Source: Ornithinimicrobium faecis
Lineage (GTDB): Bacteria; Actinomycetota; Actinomycetes; Actinomycetales; Dermatophilaceae
Length of the DNA: 64,000 nucleotides
Reading direction: 5' to 3'
NCBI RefSeq assembly: GCF_023923225.1
Contig: NZ_CP099489.1
Coordinates: forward strand, 1,736,001-1,800,000
How positions within the stretch are numbered: position 1 is the stretch's first letter; each line of letters opens with the position of its first letter. Position numbers and translations under genes: made by a program. This document shows positions 8,691 through 17,940 of this stretch, piece by piece. The notes under the pieces were generated by a model, which was given only the letters and a program-made list of their open reading frames with translations, was not told the origin of the DNA and made no database searches.

Positions 8691-9658
8691 CAGGCGACCA
8701 GCCCGTCGCGTGTCTGGTGGCCTCCGTTGGGCACCTGGTGGTCCGCGTCCGACTCCTGGTAGTGCTCCAGGAAGAGCTGCTCCAGGCTCGGGGGGCGCAC
8801 CGTCAGGTCCCGCGGCCCCGCAGCGCTCACGGCGGCGATGGCTGCGGTGAGTCCCGCGTGGGTGACGGTCAACGTGGTCCTGACGTCGTGCGGGCGTTGC
8901 TCCTGCGTGAGATTGCTGACGCCCTCGATCGTGTCGAGGCGCGCCGGGGGAGCTGGTGTGATGGCGTCGATCGTGGTCAGCGTGCCGAGTCGCAACTCCT
9001 CGAGCGTGCCCGTGGATACCGTCCTCCCGGAGCGGATGATGGTGAGTCGGTCGCACAGGGCCTCGACCTCGGCCAGGATGTGGCTGCTCAGCAGGACGGT
9101 GCGACCTTCTGCGTTGAGGTCGCCGACGACCTGTTGAAAGACGGACTCCATCAGCGGGTCGAGTCCGGAGGTCGGCTCATCCAGGATGAACAGGTCGGCG
9201 TCGCAGGACAGGGCCGCGACCAGGGCGACCTTCTGACGGTTGCCCTTGGAATAGGTCCGGGCCCGTTTCGTCGGATCCAGCTCGAACCGCTCGACCAGGT
9301 CATCGCGACGACGTGGGTCCATGGTCCCCTGGAAGCCGCCGAGCAGGTCGATGCACTCGCCGCCGGACAGTCCCGGCCACAGTGAGGTGTCGCCCGGGAC
9401 GTAGGCCAGGCGGGACCGGGTGGCAACGCCGTGGCGCCAGGGGTCCATCCCGAACACCTCCGCACGGCCGTCGTTCAACCGGAGCTGACCGAGCAGGGCC
9501 CGAATCGTCGTGGACTTGCCCGCTCCGTTCGGGCCGAGGAATCCATGGATCTCGCCCGAGGCGACCTCGAGGTTCAGGCCGTCCAGGGCGCGCGTCGCGC
9601 CGAAGGTCTTCACGAGACCGCGACCACTCAGTACCGAATCTGACAGTGACTTGCTCAT
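8690..9658 (-). CDS. ABC transporter ATP-binding protein (drug-exporter type)
   Basis: 322 residues from ATG 9658. Walker A GPNGAGKST, a Q-loop region, signature TYSKGNRQKVALVAAL (a YSKGN variant common in drug-export ATPases), Walker B DLFILDEPTSGLDP and a switch His in VLLSSHI. A C-terminal extension of about 100 residues (TPAPPARLDTIEGV onward) follows, as in DrrA-like ATPases. It pairs with the permease at 7095-8690. Its start region overlaps the TGACAGTGACT operator repeats, so the divergent TetR protein at 9713 very likely controls it. Confidence 0.9.
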   Translation of the reverse strand: MSKSLSDSVLSGRGLVKTFGATRALDGLNLEVASGEIHGFLGPNGAGKSTTIRALLGQLRLNDGRAEVFGMDPWRHGVATRSRLAYVPGDTSLWPGLSGGECIDLLGGFQGTMDPRRRDDLVERFELDPTKRARTYSKGNRQKVALVAALSCDADLFILDEPTSGLDPLMESVFQQVVGDLNAEGRTVLLSSHILAEVEALCDRLTIIRSGRTVSTGTLEELRLGTLTTIDAITPAPPARLDTIEGVSNLTQEQRPHDVRTTLTVTHAGLTAAIAAVSAAGPRDLTVRPPSLEQLFLEHYQESDADHQVPNGGHQTRDGLVA

Positions 9659-9692
9659 GACAGTGACTGTACACGATAAGATGACAGTGACT
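9641..9692. promoter_or_regulatory. TetR operator region: three TGACAGTGACT repeats
   Basis: The 11-mer TGACAGTGACT occurs at 9641-9651, 9658-9668 and 9682-9692. The middle copy extends to TGACAGTGACTGTAC, a near-perfect palindrome of the kind TetR-family repressors bind. The copies span the start of the ATPase gene and the gap to the divergent tetR-like gene, so binding could repress both. Confidence 0.6.
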
Positions 9693-9712
9693 ACCAGTTG
9701 GGAGTGATGTTC

Positions 9713-10348
9713 ATGTCGAGACAGAGTGCGGCGTCGGCCCCGCCCGGGGTGCAGAGCCCCCCGGTGCAGGGCCTGCGGGAGCGCAAGAAGGCCGCCACCA
9801 TGCACCACATCCAGGAGACCGCGCTCGCGCTGTTTGCCGAGCATGGTTTCGATGCGGTGACCATCGAGCAGGTGGCGGATGCCGCAGACGTCTCACCCAG
9901 CACCGTCTATCGCTACTTCGGGACCAAGGAGGGCGTGATCCTGCACGACGAGTACGACGACCAGCTGCTCGTCTCGTTGGCGCACTACCTGGGGGAGGAT
10001 CTTTCGCCCTGGGAGGCGGCAGAGGCGGCCTTCAGCGTGATCGAGCAAGGTCACTTCGTTGACGAGGAGGAGTCGACGCGTGCGCGGATCCGGCTGTGGT
10101 TCGAGGTCCCCTCGATCCGCTCCGCGGCCTACCTGGTCATCGACGATGTCATCGATGATCTTGCTCGGGCGATGACGGACACGGGACGCTGGAGCTTCCC
10201 GGAGTCCCGCATCATCGCCAGTGGCATCATCTGGCCGTTCATCGCTGCCCTGCGGAACTGGCACGACTCGGGCGGGGAGACCGGCTGGCGTGAGCACGCC
10301 GCCCGAGCGCTCACCGTGCTTCGCAAGTCTGCCATCTCGGCACGTTGA
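9713..10348 (+). CDS. TetR-family transcriptional regulator
   Basis: 211 residues from ATG 9713, which has GGAG eight bases ahead; ATG 9707 is an alternative. The N-terminal helix-turn-helix is typical: LRERKKAATMHHIQETALALFAEHGFDAVTIEQVADAADVSPSTVYRYFGTKEGVI (given here only as its key parts RERKKAAT, ALALFAEHGF, VSPSTVYRYFGTKE). The C-terminal half (TetR ligand domain) is not assigned to a subgroup. It is divergent from the ABC exporter genes and sits beside the palindromic repeats at 9641-9692, the classic set-up of a local repressor relieved by the exported drug. Confidence 0.9.
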   Translation: MSRQSAASAPPGVQSPPVQGLRERKKAATMHHIQETALALFAEHGFDAVTIEQVADAADVSPSTVYRYFGTKEGVILHDEYDDQLLVSLAHYLGEDLSPWEAAEAAFSVIEQGHFVDEEESTRARIRLWFEVPSIRSAAYLVIDDVIDDLARAMTDTGRWSFPESRIIASGIIWPFIAALRNWHDSGGETGWREHAARALTVLRKSAISAR

Positions 10349-10414
10349 CCGCCGCGACCGCTCGCTGGCCCAGGTCGTGTTTGTGCAGGTCAGGGCTCTG
10401 TCAGTGGTGGCGTC

Positions 10415-10426
10415 TAGGTTTGTTGT
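10415..10426 (+). promoter_or_regulatory. -10 element for a leaderless transcript of the HNH gene
   Basis: TAGGTT at 10415-10420 stands six bases before the ATG at 10427 and no ribosome site is present. Inferred leaderless start. Confidence 0.4.
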
Positions 10427-11971
10427 ATGGCGCAGAGGACGGGACTCGAGGACAGCGGTGTCACCGCTGCTGAGTCGGCTGCGCTCACAGACGGGGGTAT
10501 GCCGAGGGGCAGGTCCGCGACCTCGGTCCGGGTGGGTGGGGGTCGGGTGCGGTATGCGCCGGTGATTGGGTCTGGGCCGTTGCGGGAGAAGCCGGCCTCG
10601 GGCCCCTTGGTGCCGGTCCCGGAGATCGAGTCCCAGGCCGAGCAGCCGGCTGATGGGTCAGCGGCGACGAGCAGCTCCGCTGATCGTGGCGTGCCGTTGA
10701 CGGCCTCGGGTCATGAGGTGCCGGAGTTTGTGGCGGGCAGCGCGCACATGGTGCAGATGCTCGCGGCGGAGTTCCCGTTGGGGTCGTTGCCGGAGCAGGG
10801 GGTGGGCGAAGCGGTCGGCGCGGCGCAGGCGTTGGTGCAGGCCGCGCAGTCGCTGTTGGTCACTGTCACGCATGAGGCGATCAGTCGGGGCCTGCCGGCC
10901 CAGTCGGGGCACTCGGTGCCGGACTGGATCACCACCTGGGCACCGAGCATTGACCGCCCCGAGGCGCTGGCGACGGCACGAATGGCCGCAGCTGTCGGGG
11001 ATGCCCGGTTCGAGGCGTTGTCGGCGAAGGTTGGTGATGGCACTGCGCGGGTGTCGCGGGCTGAGGTGATCGTCCGGTTGACCCGGGAGATGACTTCGAT
11101 CGCGACGGCTGAGTCGTTGCAGGCCGTGACGGATCTGATGACGGGCCAGGTGGAGACGACCTCGTTGGCCGGGATGAAGCAGGTCGCTTCGGCAGTGCGT
11201 GAGCACCTGGTCGAGCCCGATGATGACGAGGATGAGGACAACACGAAAGCCGCGCGGCGGTTGCTGCGCCGGGTGGGGACCGTCGCCGGGTTGGCGGAGT
11301 GGCAGTTGCTGTTGGATGAGGAGGGGCAGGCGATCCTGACCGCGGCCCTGGACCCACTGTCCGCGCCGCGCCCAGGCGGCGATGACCACGGGGCCCACCA
11401 GCTCGACAACCGCACCGCATCCACCCGCCGGGCGGACGCGTTGTTGGAGATCATCGGCCGCGGCGTCGCCGCCCCCGAAGGGCAGACTCAGACGGAGAAG
11501 GCGAAGATCCACGTCACGATCGATAAGGAAGCTCTTGCGGGGAAGGTGGCTGGTGGTGGCCACACCGCCACGGGTGAACATTTGTCGGCGGGGACGATCC
11601 GGCGGTTGGCGTGTGACGCGCAGATCATCCCGATCATGCTCGGTGGCCCCTCAGAGCCGTTGGACGTGGGCCGGGTGCACCGGTTGTTCACCCCGTCCCA
11701 ACGCGCAGCAGTGCTGTTGCGAGACCGCGGATGCAGCTTTCCCGGGTGTTCGATGCCCGCGGGATGGACAGAGATTCATCACATCGTGCACTGGGTCTTC
11801 GGCGGCGCCACGGACCTGGACAACGCTGCCGCGTTGTGTCGACGACACCACGTGGTGGTGCACCGCTATGGCTACACCGCGACCGTCACCGACACCGAGG
11901 TCATCTGGCACCTCAACAACGGACTCGACAACCAGAGTGGACCCCTCGCTGGGCCACTGGTCGACACCTGA
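10427..11971 (+). CDS. DUF222 / HNH-endonuclease-domain protein (13E12-repeat type)
   Basis: 514 residues. After a variable Ser/Gly-rich head (about 1-110) comes the helical DUF222 domain (EAVGAAQALVQAAQSLL, AEVIVRLTREM, RRLLRRVGTVAG). The C-terminal HNH motif is intact: GCSFPGC with two metal-type Cys, EIHHIVHW, then LDNAAALCRRHHVVVHRYGY. Such proteins are multicopy in many actinobacteria and sometimes linked to mobile DNA; nuclease action is predicted from the HNH residues but the biological role is not known. Neighbours give no operon context; it appears to be transcribed alone. Confidence 0.85.
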   Translation: MAQRTGLEDSGVTAAESAALTDGGMPRGRSATSVRVGGGRVRYAPVIGSGPLREKPASGPLVPVPEIESQAEQPADGSAATSSSADRGVPLTASGHEVPEFVAGSAHMVQMLAAEFPLGSLPEQGVGEAVGAAQALVQAAQSLLVTVTHEAISRGLPAQSGHSVPDWITTWAPSIDRPEALATARMAAAVGDARFEALSAKVGDGTARVSRAEVIVRLTREMTSIATAESLQAVTDLMTGQVETTSLAGMKQVASAVREHLVEPDDDEDEDNTKAARRLLRRVGTVAGLAEWQLLLDEEGQAILTAALDPLSAPRPGGDDHGAHQLDNRTASTRRADALLEIIGRGVAAPEGQTQTEKAKIHVTIDKEALAGKVAGGGHTATGEHLSAGTIRRLACDAQIIPIMLGGPSEPLDVGRVHRLFTPSQRAAVLLRDRGCSFPGCSMPAGWTEIHHIVHWVFGGATDLDNAAALCRRHHVVVHRYGYTATVTDTEVIWHLNNGLDNQSGPLAGPLVDT

Positions 11972-12107
11972 CGCCCACGCCCCACACCCCGCCAGACCGG
12001 CGGGGCCACAGGCACGTCCGGCGGTCTCCAGCCGGGCTCGGCCACCCCGGCAACGGTGGCGGTGCGGATTGTGGACTCGGTACGGGGCGGAGCAGGCCGC
12101 CTCCCTC

Positions 12108-13046
12108 TCAGCGGCTTCTGGTCAGTCGTCCTCCGATGCGCTCGGAGGGACGGTCCCACTGCGCCACGTCGGCCTCCGGCACGGCGAAGGCTTCGAAGCG
12201 CGTCGTCGCTCGGACACCCGGCTCCTGATAGACCGCCCGGGCGTAGTCCCACAGGTGGGAGTAAGCCTCGAGTGTCGGACCGAGCGCGCCGTCGGCGTTG
12301 GCCTGGGTGTCGAGGCGCAGCAGGGTCACGATCACCCGCAGATCAGCGAGGGTGAGGTCGTCGCCGACCAGATAGGTCGAGTGGCTGAGCCGTTCGTCAA
12401 GCACACCCAGGGTCTCGATCAGTCGGACACGGGCCACCTCACCTGCAGCACCGTCGGCACGAGCCGCGCCGACTCCCTGGTTGAGGGCCGGGTGCAGCCA
12501 CGCCTCGGCGTCGTCGATCGCACGACGCAGCGCCACCGGATAGAGATCGCGGCCTGCCTCAGCCCCGAAGGTGCTGGCCAGGTCGCGGTCGAGATGGGCA
12601 TACGTGTTGGACACGACCCGTCCGCCCTCCCGGTCCCACAGCGTCGGCGTCGAGACGTGTCCGTCGAAGCCCGCCTCGGTCGCCTCATACGCCTGGCGCA
12701 ACAGGGTGAAGTCGTTCACGGGGTCGGCGCCGGTGGGCTCACGGAACGCCCAGCCACGGCCATCGCGGTCGCCGTGGACAGAGGACACCGAGACGACCGA
12801 GGGGTCCACGCCGGCCACCGCCAGCACAGCGGTGGAGCGCTGCGCCCAGGGGCAGAACCACCCGGAGTACAGGTGGTAGCGCCCAGGGATCGCGGGGAAC
12901 TCGGGGCTGCCGAGGCGACCGTCGAAGCGCAGCAGCGGTCGTGGATCGTCCGGCTTCTGCGGCACCCGATAGGTGCCGTGCACGCTGGTGTCGGCGGGAC
13001 TGGCGTAGGTGGAACTGGCATAGGCAGGACTGGCGAAGCTGCTCAC
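12108..13046 (-). CDS. Xi-class glutathione-S-transferase-like / glutathionyl-hydroquinone-reductase-type protein
   Basis: 312 residues. The thioredoxin-like half carries GRYHLYSGWFCPWAQRSTAV, where the CPWA motif holds the catalytic Cys of the YqjG/ECM4 (xi) class; the C-terminal helical half has YLVGDDLTLADLRV. Actinobacteria use mycothiol, so its thiol partner may be mycothiol rather than glutathione. It is the last gene of the sulfur operon and its GTG overlaps the preceding stop (GTGA, 13043-13046). In that setting it may reduce or split S-conjugates brought in by the transporter; that is inference. The N-terminus has a short ASP/AYA repeat made by DNA duplication. Confidence 0.75.
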   Translation of the reverse strand: MSSFASPAYASSTYASPADTSVHGTYRVPQKPDDPRPLLRFDGRLGSPEFPAIPGRYHLYSGWFCPWAQRSTAVLAVAGVDPSVVSVSSVHGDRDGRGWAFREPTGADPVNDFTLLRQAYEATEAGFDGHVSTPTLWDREGGRVVSNTYAHLDRDLASTFGAEAGRDLYPVALRRAIDDAEAWLHPALNQGVGAARADGAAGEVARVRLIETLGVLDERLSHSTYLVGDDLTLADLRVIVTLLRLDTQANADGALGPTLEAYSHLWDYARAVYQEPGVRATTRFEAFAVPEADVAQWDRPSERIGGRLTRSR

Positions 13047-14137
13047 GCCGCCACCTCCGATCCGGTCGCAGCGACGGCGGAGGCCGGGTTGACCGGAGCA
13101 GCCAGGGGCCGCGAGGGCAGCTCGCGGCGCAGCACCGGGGCCACCGCGGACTGGAACAGCTCCAGTGAATTCCGGTTCTGGGCCGGTGTGATGCCCTCTC
13201 CGTCTGCATGGAGGTGCATGACCTCCTGCCCGAGCTGCTCGTGATAGCGGTGCACCTTGTCGATGATCTGCTGCGGGCTGCCGACCAGGGCCGAGCTGCG
13301 CTCCAAGAAGTCCTCGAAGGAGGAGAAGGCTGGCTCGACACCGTTGGCGGCGAACTGGCGGGCGCGTGCCTCATAGACCGGGCGATAGAGGTCCTGCGCC
13401 TCCTGGCTGGTCGGGGTGACCAGGAAGCCGGCGGTGCCCGCCCCCACGAGTGCGTCAGCCGGGGCGTGTCCGGCGGCGGCCCACTGCTCGCGGTAGTAGC
13501 GCACCAGTTCGGCATACGGCTCGACCGAGTTGGTCACGTTGGCCGAGAACAGCGGCTCGCCGAACTCGACGGCCACGTCCACGGACTCGCGGCTGGTGGC
13601 GCTGCCGTGCCAGACGCGGATCGGGCGCTGCAGCGGCTGCGGCCAGACCTCGGCGTCCTCCAGCGGTGGACGGAACTGACCCGACCAGGTGATCCTGTTG
13701 TTGCGCCACAGGCGGCGGAAGACCTCATACGACTCGCGGTTGCGCGCCCACTGGTCCTCCGGGGTGACGTGGAACAGGTCTCGCTGGGCGGCGCCGTTGC
13801 CCTTGCCGATGATCAGCTCGAGGCGACCGTCGGCCAGGTTGTCCAGCGTCGCGTAGTCCTCGAACGCCCGGACCGGGTCGAGCAGGCTCAGCGTGGTCAC
13901 ACCGGTGAACAACCGGATGCTGCTGGTCCGGGCCGCGATGTGACTGAGGATCACGGTGGGGGAGGAAGAGATGAATGGGCGCTCGTGACGCTCGCCCACG
14001 GCATACCCGTCGAAGCCGAGCTCCTCAGCCTGGACCGCCTGGTCCACCACGCTCCGCAGTCGCTGGTGGGTGGAGACGAGCTCTCCGGTGACGGGGTCGG
14101 GCACGTGGGTGATCAGGGTCAGGACAAGGAACTTCAT
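13043..14137 (-). CDS. LLM-class (luciferase-like) flavin-dependent monooxygenase
   Basis: 364 residues with the bacterial luciferase-like TIM barrel: [21 protein letters not shown] near the start, [22 protein letters not shown], and a late [14 protein letters not shown]. Enzymes of this class oxidise substrates with FMNH2 supplied by a partner reductase; many split C-S bonds. It overlaps the ATPase gene by ATGA at 14134-14137 and the GST-like gene by GTGA, so it is translated as part of the operon. Reduced flavin probably comes from the two reductases at 19642-20711. The substrate is not known. Confidence 0.85.
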   Translation of the reverse strand: MKFLVLTLITHVPDPVTGELVSTHQRLRSVVDQAVQAEELGFDGYAVGERHERPFISSSPTVILSHIAARTSSIRLFTGVTTLSLLDPVRAFEDYATLDNLADGRLELIIGKGNGAAQRDLFHVTPEDQWARNRESYEVFRRLWRNNRITWSGQFRPPLEDAEVWPQPLQRPIRVWHGSATSRESVDVAVEFGEPLFSANVTNSVEPYAELVRYYREQWAAAGHAPADALVGAGTAGFLVTPTSQEAQDLYRPVYEARARQFAANGVEPAFSSFEDFLERSSALVGSPQQIIDKVHRYHEQLGQEVMHLHADGEGITPAQNRNSLELFQSAVAPVLRRELPSRPLAAPVNPASAVAATGSEVAA

Positions 14138-16041
14138 GAGGCGTCTCCATCGTGTCGGGTGGGGCGGCGGGTGCCGGCGATCGCGCCGAGCAGCTCGCGG
14201 GTGTAGGGATGTTCGGGCTGGTCGAAGATCTGGTGGGTGGGGGCGAGCTCGACCAACTGGCCAGAGCGCATGACCGCGACCTCGTGGGCGATCTGGCGCA
14301 CCACGCCCAGGTCGTGGGTGATGAACAGATAGGTCAGGTCTTCCTGCTCCTGCAGCTCCGCGAGCAGCTCGAGCACCTGGGCCTGGACCGACACGTCGAG
14401 GGCCGAGACCGCCTCGTCACAGACGACCAGGTCCGGGTTGAGCGCGAGGGCCCGGGCGATCGCAACCCGCTGGCGCTGACCACCGGACAGCTCGGCCGGT
14501 CGCCGCGTCAGTGTGCTCTCCGGCAGCGCGACCCGGTCCAGCAGCCGGGCGGCCGTCTCGTGCTGGCTGCGCCGGTCGCCGATGCCGAAGGCCCGCAACG
14601 GCTCGGTGACGACCTCCTTGACACTGAAGCGCGGGTCGAGGGAGGCATAGGGGTTCTGATAGACCAGCTGAGCCCGACGGCGCAGCTCACGCCACTCGCG
14701 GCCCCTGGCGTGGGTGATGTCGTCACCGGCAAAGGCGATCGTCCCCTCGGTGGGGTCGGCCAGCCGGAGCACCAGCCGTGCCGTCGTGGACTTGCCGGAG
14801 CCGGACTCGCCGACGAGGGCAAGCGTCCGCCCGCGGTGGAGGGTGAAGCTGACGTCATCGACGGCCCGGAGCACGCTGTCCCCTCCGCGGCGCGCACCGG
14901 GGAGGCGGAACTCCTTGACCAGGTTGCGCACCTCGACCAGGGGTGCGGTGTCCCGTTCGATGCCGTATGCCGTGGGCCGGGCCGCAGAGGTAAGTGCGGC
15001 CGAGGTGAGTGTGGCCGAGGTGAGGGTGGCTGGGGTCGGTGCGGTGGAGGCGAGGGCGGCTGAGGTTCGGGTGAGCGTGGGTCCGCCCAGTCCCGGCGCG
15101 GCGGCCAGCAGACGCCGGGTGTAGCTGTCCTGCGGGTTGCTCAGGACCTCCTCGACCGGGCCGTGCTCCACCACGAGGCCGTGGTTGAGCACGACGATCC
15201 GGTCCGCGCGGTCGGCGGCGACACCGAGGTCGTGGGTGACCAGGAGCACCGAGGTGCCGGACTCCCGCGTCAGCGTCTCGAGGTGGTCCAGGATGCGGCG
15301 CTGCACCGTCACGTCCAGGGCACTGGTGGGCTCGTCGGCGATGAGCAGCTCGGGATCCGAGGCGATGGAGATCGCGATCAGCACCCGCTGCCGCATCCCA
15401 CCGGAGAGCTCGTGCGGATACTGACGCATCCGCTGCTCCGGCTGGTCCAGGCCAGCCCGCTCCAGCAGCGCCGCGGCCTCGGTCCGGGCCTGGGCACGGG
15501 GGAGTCGACGGTGTGCGGTGAGGGCCCCGATGACCTGGGCGCCGATCCGCTTCACCGGGTTGAGTGAGACCGTCGGGTCCTGGGGAATCAGTCCGACGTC
15601 CCGCCCGCGGATGCTGCGGAAGCGGTTCTCGCTCCAGCCGGAGACGTCCTGCCCCGACAGGGTGATGGACCCCTGATCGATCTGCGCGTTGTCGGCCAGC
15701 AGCCCGATCAGCGCGTGCCCGAGCGTGCTCTTGCCCGAGCCGGACTCACCGACCAGGGCGACGACCTCGCCGCGGGCGATGTCCAGATCGACACCGCGCA
15801 GGGCCGGGACGATGCCCTTGCTCGTCTGATAGCTGACGTGCAGGTCGCGGACGCTGAGCAGGCCCGCCGCAACCTCCGACCCGACGTGCGGTGTGGCCGG
15901 GTTCTCCTCCGACCCGACGTGCGGTGGGGCCGGGTTTTCCTCCGACCGAGCGCGTGGTGTGGCGACTTCCGGGCCGACCGGGCGCGTGGTGTGGTCAGTT
16001 TCGGGGCGACCGAGCGCGTCGTGGCGCGTCGTTGTGCTCAT
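14134..16041 (-). CDS. Fused dipeptide/oligopeptide-type ABC transporter ATPase (DppD-DppF)
   Basis: 635 residues from ATG 16041, holding two complete ATPase modules. Module 1: GESGSGKST, signature [16 protein letters not shown], Walker [13 protein letters not shown]. Module 2: [37 protein letters not shown] (Ala in place of the usual Pro after DE). Each ends in the peptide/nickel-type tail ([12 protein letters not shown] and [12 protein letters not shown]). The head (about 10-55) has two nearly identical VGSEENP.PPH units, and the linker between modules contains Thr-Ser-Ala repeats; both arise from short DNA duplications. Overlaps of four bases on both sides show tight coupling with the permease and LLM genes. 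Confidence 0.92.
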   Translation of the reverse strand: MSTTTRHDALGRPETDHTTRPVGPEVATPRARSEENPAPPHVGSEENPATPHVGSEVAAGLLSVRDLHVSYQTSKGIVPALRGVDLDIARGEVVALVGESGSGKSTLGHALIGLLADNAQIDQGSITLSGQDVSGWSENRFRSIRGRDVGLIPQDPTVSLNPVKRIGAQVIGALTAHRRLPRAQARTEAAALLERAGLDQPEQRMRQYPHELSGGMRQRVLIAISIASDPELLIADEPTSALDVTVQRRILDHLETLTRESGTSVLLVTHDLGVAADRADRIVVLNHGLVVEHGPVEEVLSNPQDSYTRRLLAAAPGLGGPTLTRTSAALASTAPTPATLTSATLTSAALTSAARPTAYGIERDTAPLVEVRNLVKEFRLPGARRGGDSVLRAVDDVSFTLHRGRTLALVGESGSGKSTTARLVLRLADPTEGTIAFAGDDITHARGREWRELRRRAQLVYQNPYASLDPRFSVKEVVTEPLRAFGIGDRRSQHETAARLLDRVALPESTLTRRPAELSGGQRQRVAIARALALNPDLVVCDEAVSALDVSVQAQVLELLAELQEQEDLTYLFITHDLGVVRQIAHEVAVMRSGQLVELAPTHQIFDQPEHPYTRELLGAIAGTRRPTRHDGDAS

Positions 16042-16991
16042 CGGAAGGTCCTCCACTCTCCGTCGAGTGCCTTGGAGACGCGGTTGACCGCGAGCACCGT
16101 GGCGGCGATGGTCAGGCCGGGCAGCATGGTCAGCCAGCCGGCGGTGGCCAGGAAGTTGCGGCCCTCGGAGACGAGGGCACCCCACTCGGGTGCTGGCCGA
16201 GGTGCGCCGTAGCCCAGGAAACTGAGCGCCGAGACGGCCAGGATCGCCGTGCCAAACTCGAGCACGGCCAGGGCCAGGATCGGACCCGACGCGTTCGGCA
16301 GGATGTGCCGCCGCAGGGTCACGTGCCAGCGGGAGCCGAGGGACCGGGCGGCCTCGACATAGGTCGACTGACTCACCCGCAGCGTCTGCGACCGGGCGAT
16401 CCGGGCGAAGCCGGCGATGCTCCCGATGGCGACCGCGATGGCCACGTTGGTGCTGCCGAAGCCGAGGGCCGCGATGAGGGCAAGGGACAGCAGCAGGGAC
16501 GGGACGGCCATCAGCACGTCGACCACGCGCATCACCGCGTTGTCGACGCCGCCACCGACAAACCCGGCGGTCAGCCCGAAGAGGCCACCGATCACCGACG
16601 CGATGACGACAGCGAGCAGGGCCGTGCGCATCGACAGCGCTGTCCCGTGCACCATCCGCGTGAACAGGTCACGGCCCAGGTGGTCGGTGCCGAACCAGTG
16701 CTGGGTGCTGGGCGCCAACAACTTCTGCGTTGTGTCACCAGTGAGCGGGTCGCCAGGGGCCAGCACCGACGGCGCGAAGGCGGCCAGCACCACCACCGCC
16801 AGGAGCGCCACACTCAGCAACAGGCCAGGACGCAGCACGACGAACCGGGCGGGTCGGGGGAGCGCACCGAACCTCAGGCTGCGCGCCCGGGACACCCCGG
16901 TGAGCGTGGCTGTGGAGACGGTCGTGGGCGGGTCGGCGACCACGCGTGCGCTGCTGGGATGGCGGACGGAGATCTCGGTGTCGGTGCTCAT
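16038..16991 (-). CDS. Peptide-type ABC transporter permease (DppC-like)
   Basis: 317 residues with an N-terminal cytoplasmic segment, a first helix ([16 protein letters not shown]) and the typical periplasm-facing [21 protein letters not shown] motif of DppC/OppC permeases. The binding-protein-dependent transport motif that contacts the ATPase is [21 protein letters not shown]. About six membrane helices. It overlaps both neighbours by ATGA (16038-16041 and 16988-16991). Together with the DppB-like gene it would form the channel of the sulfur-compound importer. Confidence 0.9.
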   Translation of the reverse strand: MSTDTEISVRHPSSARVVADPPTTVSTATLTGVSRARSLRFGALPRPARFVVLRPGLLLSVALLAVVVLAAFAPSVLAPGDPLTGDTTQKLLAPSTQHWFGTDHLGRDLFTRMVHGTALSMRTALLAVVIASVIGGLFGLTAGFVGGGVDNAVMRVVDVLMAVPSLLLSLALIAALGFGSTNVAIAVAIGSIAGFARIARSQTLRVSQSTYVEAARSLGSRWHVTLRRHILPNASGPILALAVLEFGTAILAVSALSFLGYGAPRPAPEWGALVSEGRNFLATAGWLTMLPGLTIAATVLAVNRVSKALDGEWRTFR

Positions 16992-17935
16992 GTGCTGGCC
17001 TTTCCAACAGTGACTCTCGGGTCGGCCAGGGGGAGCAACAGGTCGACGACGAGGTTGGCGATCACGAAGATCGCTGCCGCGAAGACGACGATCCCCTGGA
17101 CGACGGGCAGGTCCTGGAACCCGACGGAGGTGACGGTCAGGCGACCGACCCCCGCCCGGCTGAAGACGGTCTCGACGACGACGGAGCCAGCGAGCAGCCC
17201 ACCCACGACCATCCCCGCGATGGTCAGCACCGGCAGTGCCGCGTTGCGCAGGGCGTGCTGCAGGTGGATCGCCCGCCGGGTGATCCCGGTGGCCCGGGCG
17301 GTGACGATGTAGGGCTCGGCCAGGGCCTCCTGCAGGCAGCTGGCCGTGACCTGCGCCAGGATCGCGCCGATCGGGAACGCCAGGGTGATGGCGGGCAGCA
17401 CCAGGGAGCGCCAGCCGTGCTCACCCAGCGCCGGCAACCAGCCGAGCTGGAAGCTAAACCACTGCACGAGCACCAGCCCCACCCAGAAGGTCGGCAACGA
17501 GACGCCGAGCGGGGGCAGCCCGAGCAGGAGCTGCTTGAGCCACCGCACCTGGGTGAACGTTGCCAGCAGGGCCAGCCCGATGCCGCCGACCACCGCGAGC
17601 GCAAAGGCGCTCCCGGCGAGCTGGGCCGTGTTGGGCAGGGCGGCCGCGATGGCCGAGGTCACCGACTGCCCGGTCTGGACCGAGGCCCCGAAGTCGCCCT
17701 GGAGGGCGGACCACAGTCTGGCCCCGTACTGGACCAGCAGCGGGTCGTCGAAGCCGTACTGCGCGCGCAGAGCCGCCAGCTCCTCCGCGCTCACCGGGGT
17801 GCCCTCCTGCCCGCCGGAGGCCATGGCGGCGACGGGGTCACCGGGGACCAGATAAAGGATGACGAAGGAGACGGTGTAGGCCGCCCAGAGCACACCCACT
17901 GCCAGGGCGAGCCGGACCGCGATATAGCGAGCCAT
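16988..17935 (-). CDS. Peptide-type ABC transporter permease (DppB-like)
   Basis: 315 residues starting MARYIAVRLALAVGVLW, with the DppB hallmark FVILYLVPGDPVAAM in its first helix, a large external loop containing YGFDDPLLVQYGARLWSALQGDFG, and the ATPase-contact loop TARATGITRRAIHLQHALRN. Six helices. The gene follows the binding-protein gene by five bases and overlaps the DppC-like gene, so the importer genes are one transcription and translation unit. Confidence 0.9.
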   Translation of the reverse strand: MARYIAVRLALAVGVLWAAYTVSFVILYLVPGDPVAAMASGGQEGTPVSAEELAALRAQYGFDDPLLVQYGARLWSALQGDFGASVQTGQSVTSAIAAALPNTAQLAGSAFALAVVGGIGLALLATFTQVRWLKQLLLGLPPLGVSLPTFWVGLVLVQWFSFQLGWLPALGEHGWRSLVLPAITLAFPIGAILAQVTASCLQEALAEPYIVTARATGITRRAIHLQHALRNAALPVLTIAGMVVGGLLAGSVVVETVFSRAGVGRLTVTSVGFQDLPVVQGIVVFAAAIFVIANLVVDLLLPLADPRVTVGKAST

Positions 17936-17940
17936 CGGTC

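Noticed and set aside
14134..14137. The many ATGA/GTGA overlaps considered as programmed frameshift sites
   Set aside because: They are ordinary stop-start overlaps for coupled translation; no slippery sequence precedes them and both products have normal ends.
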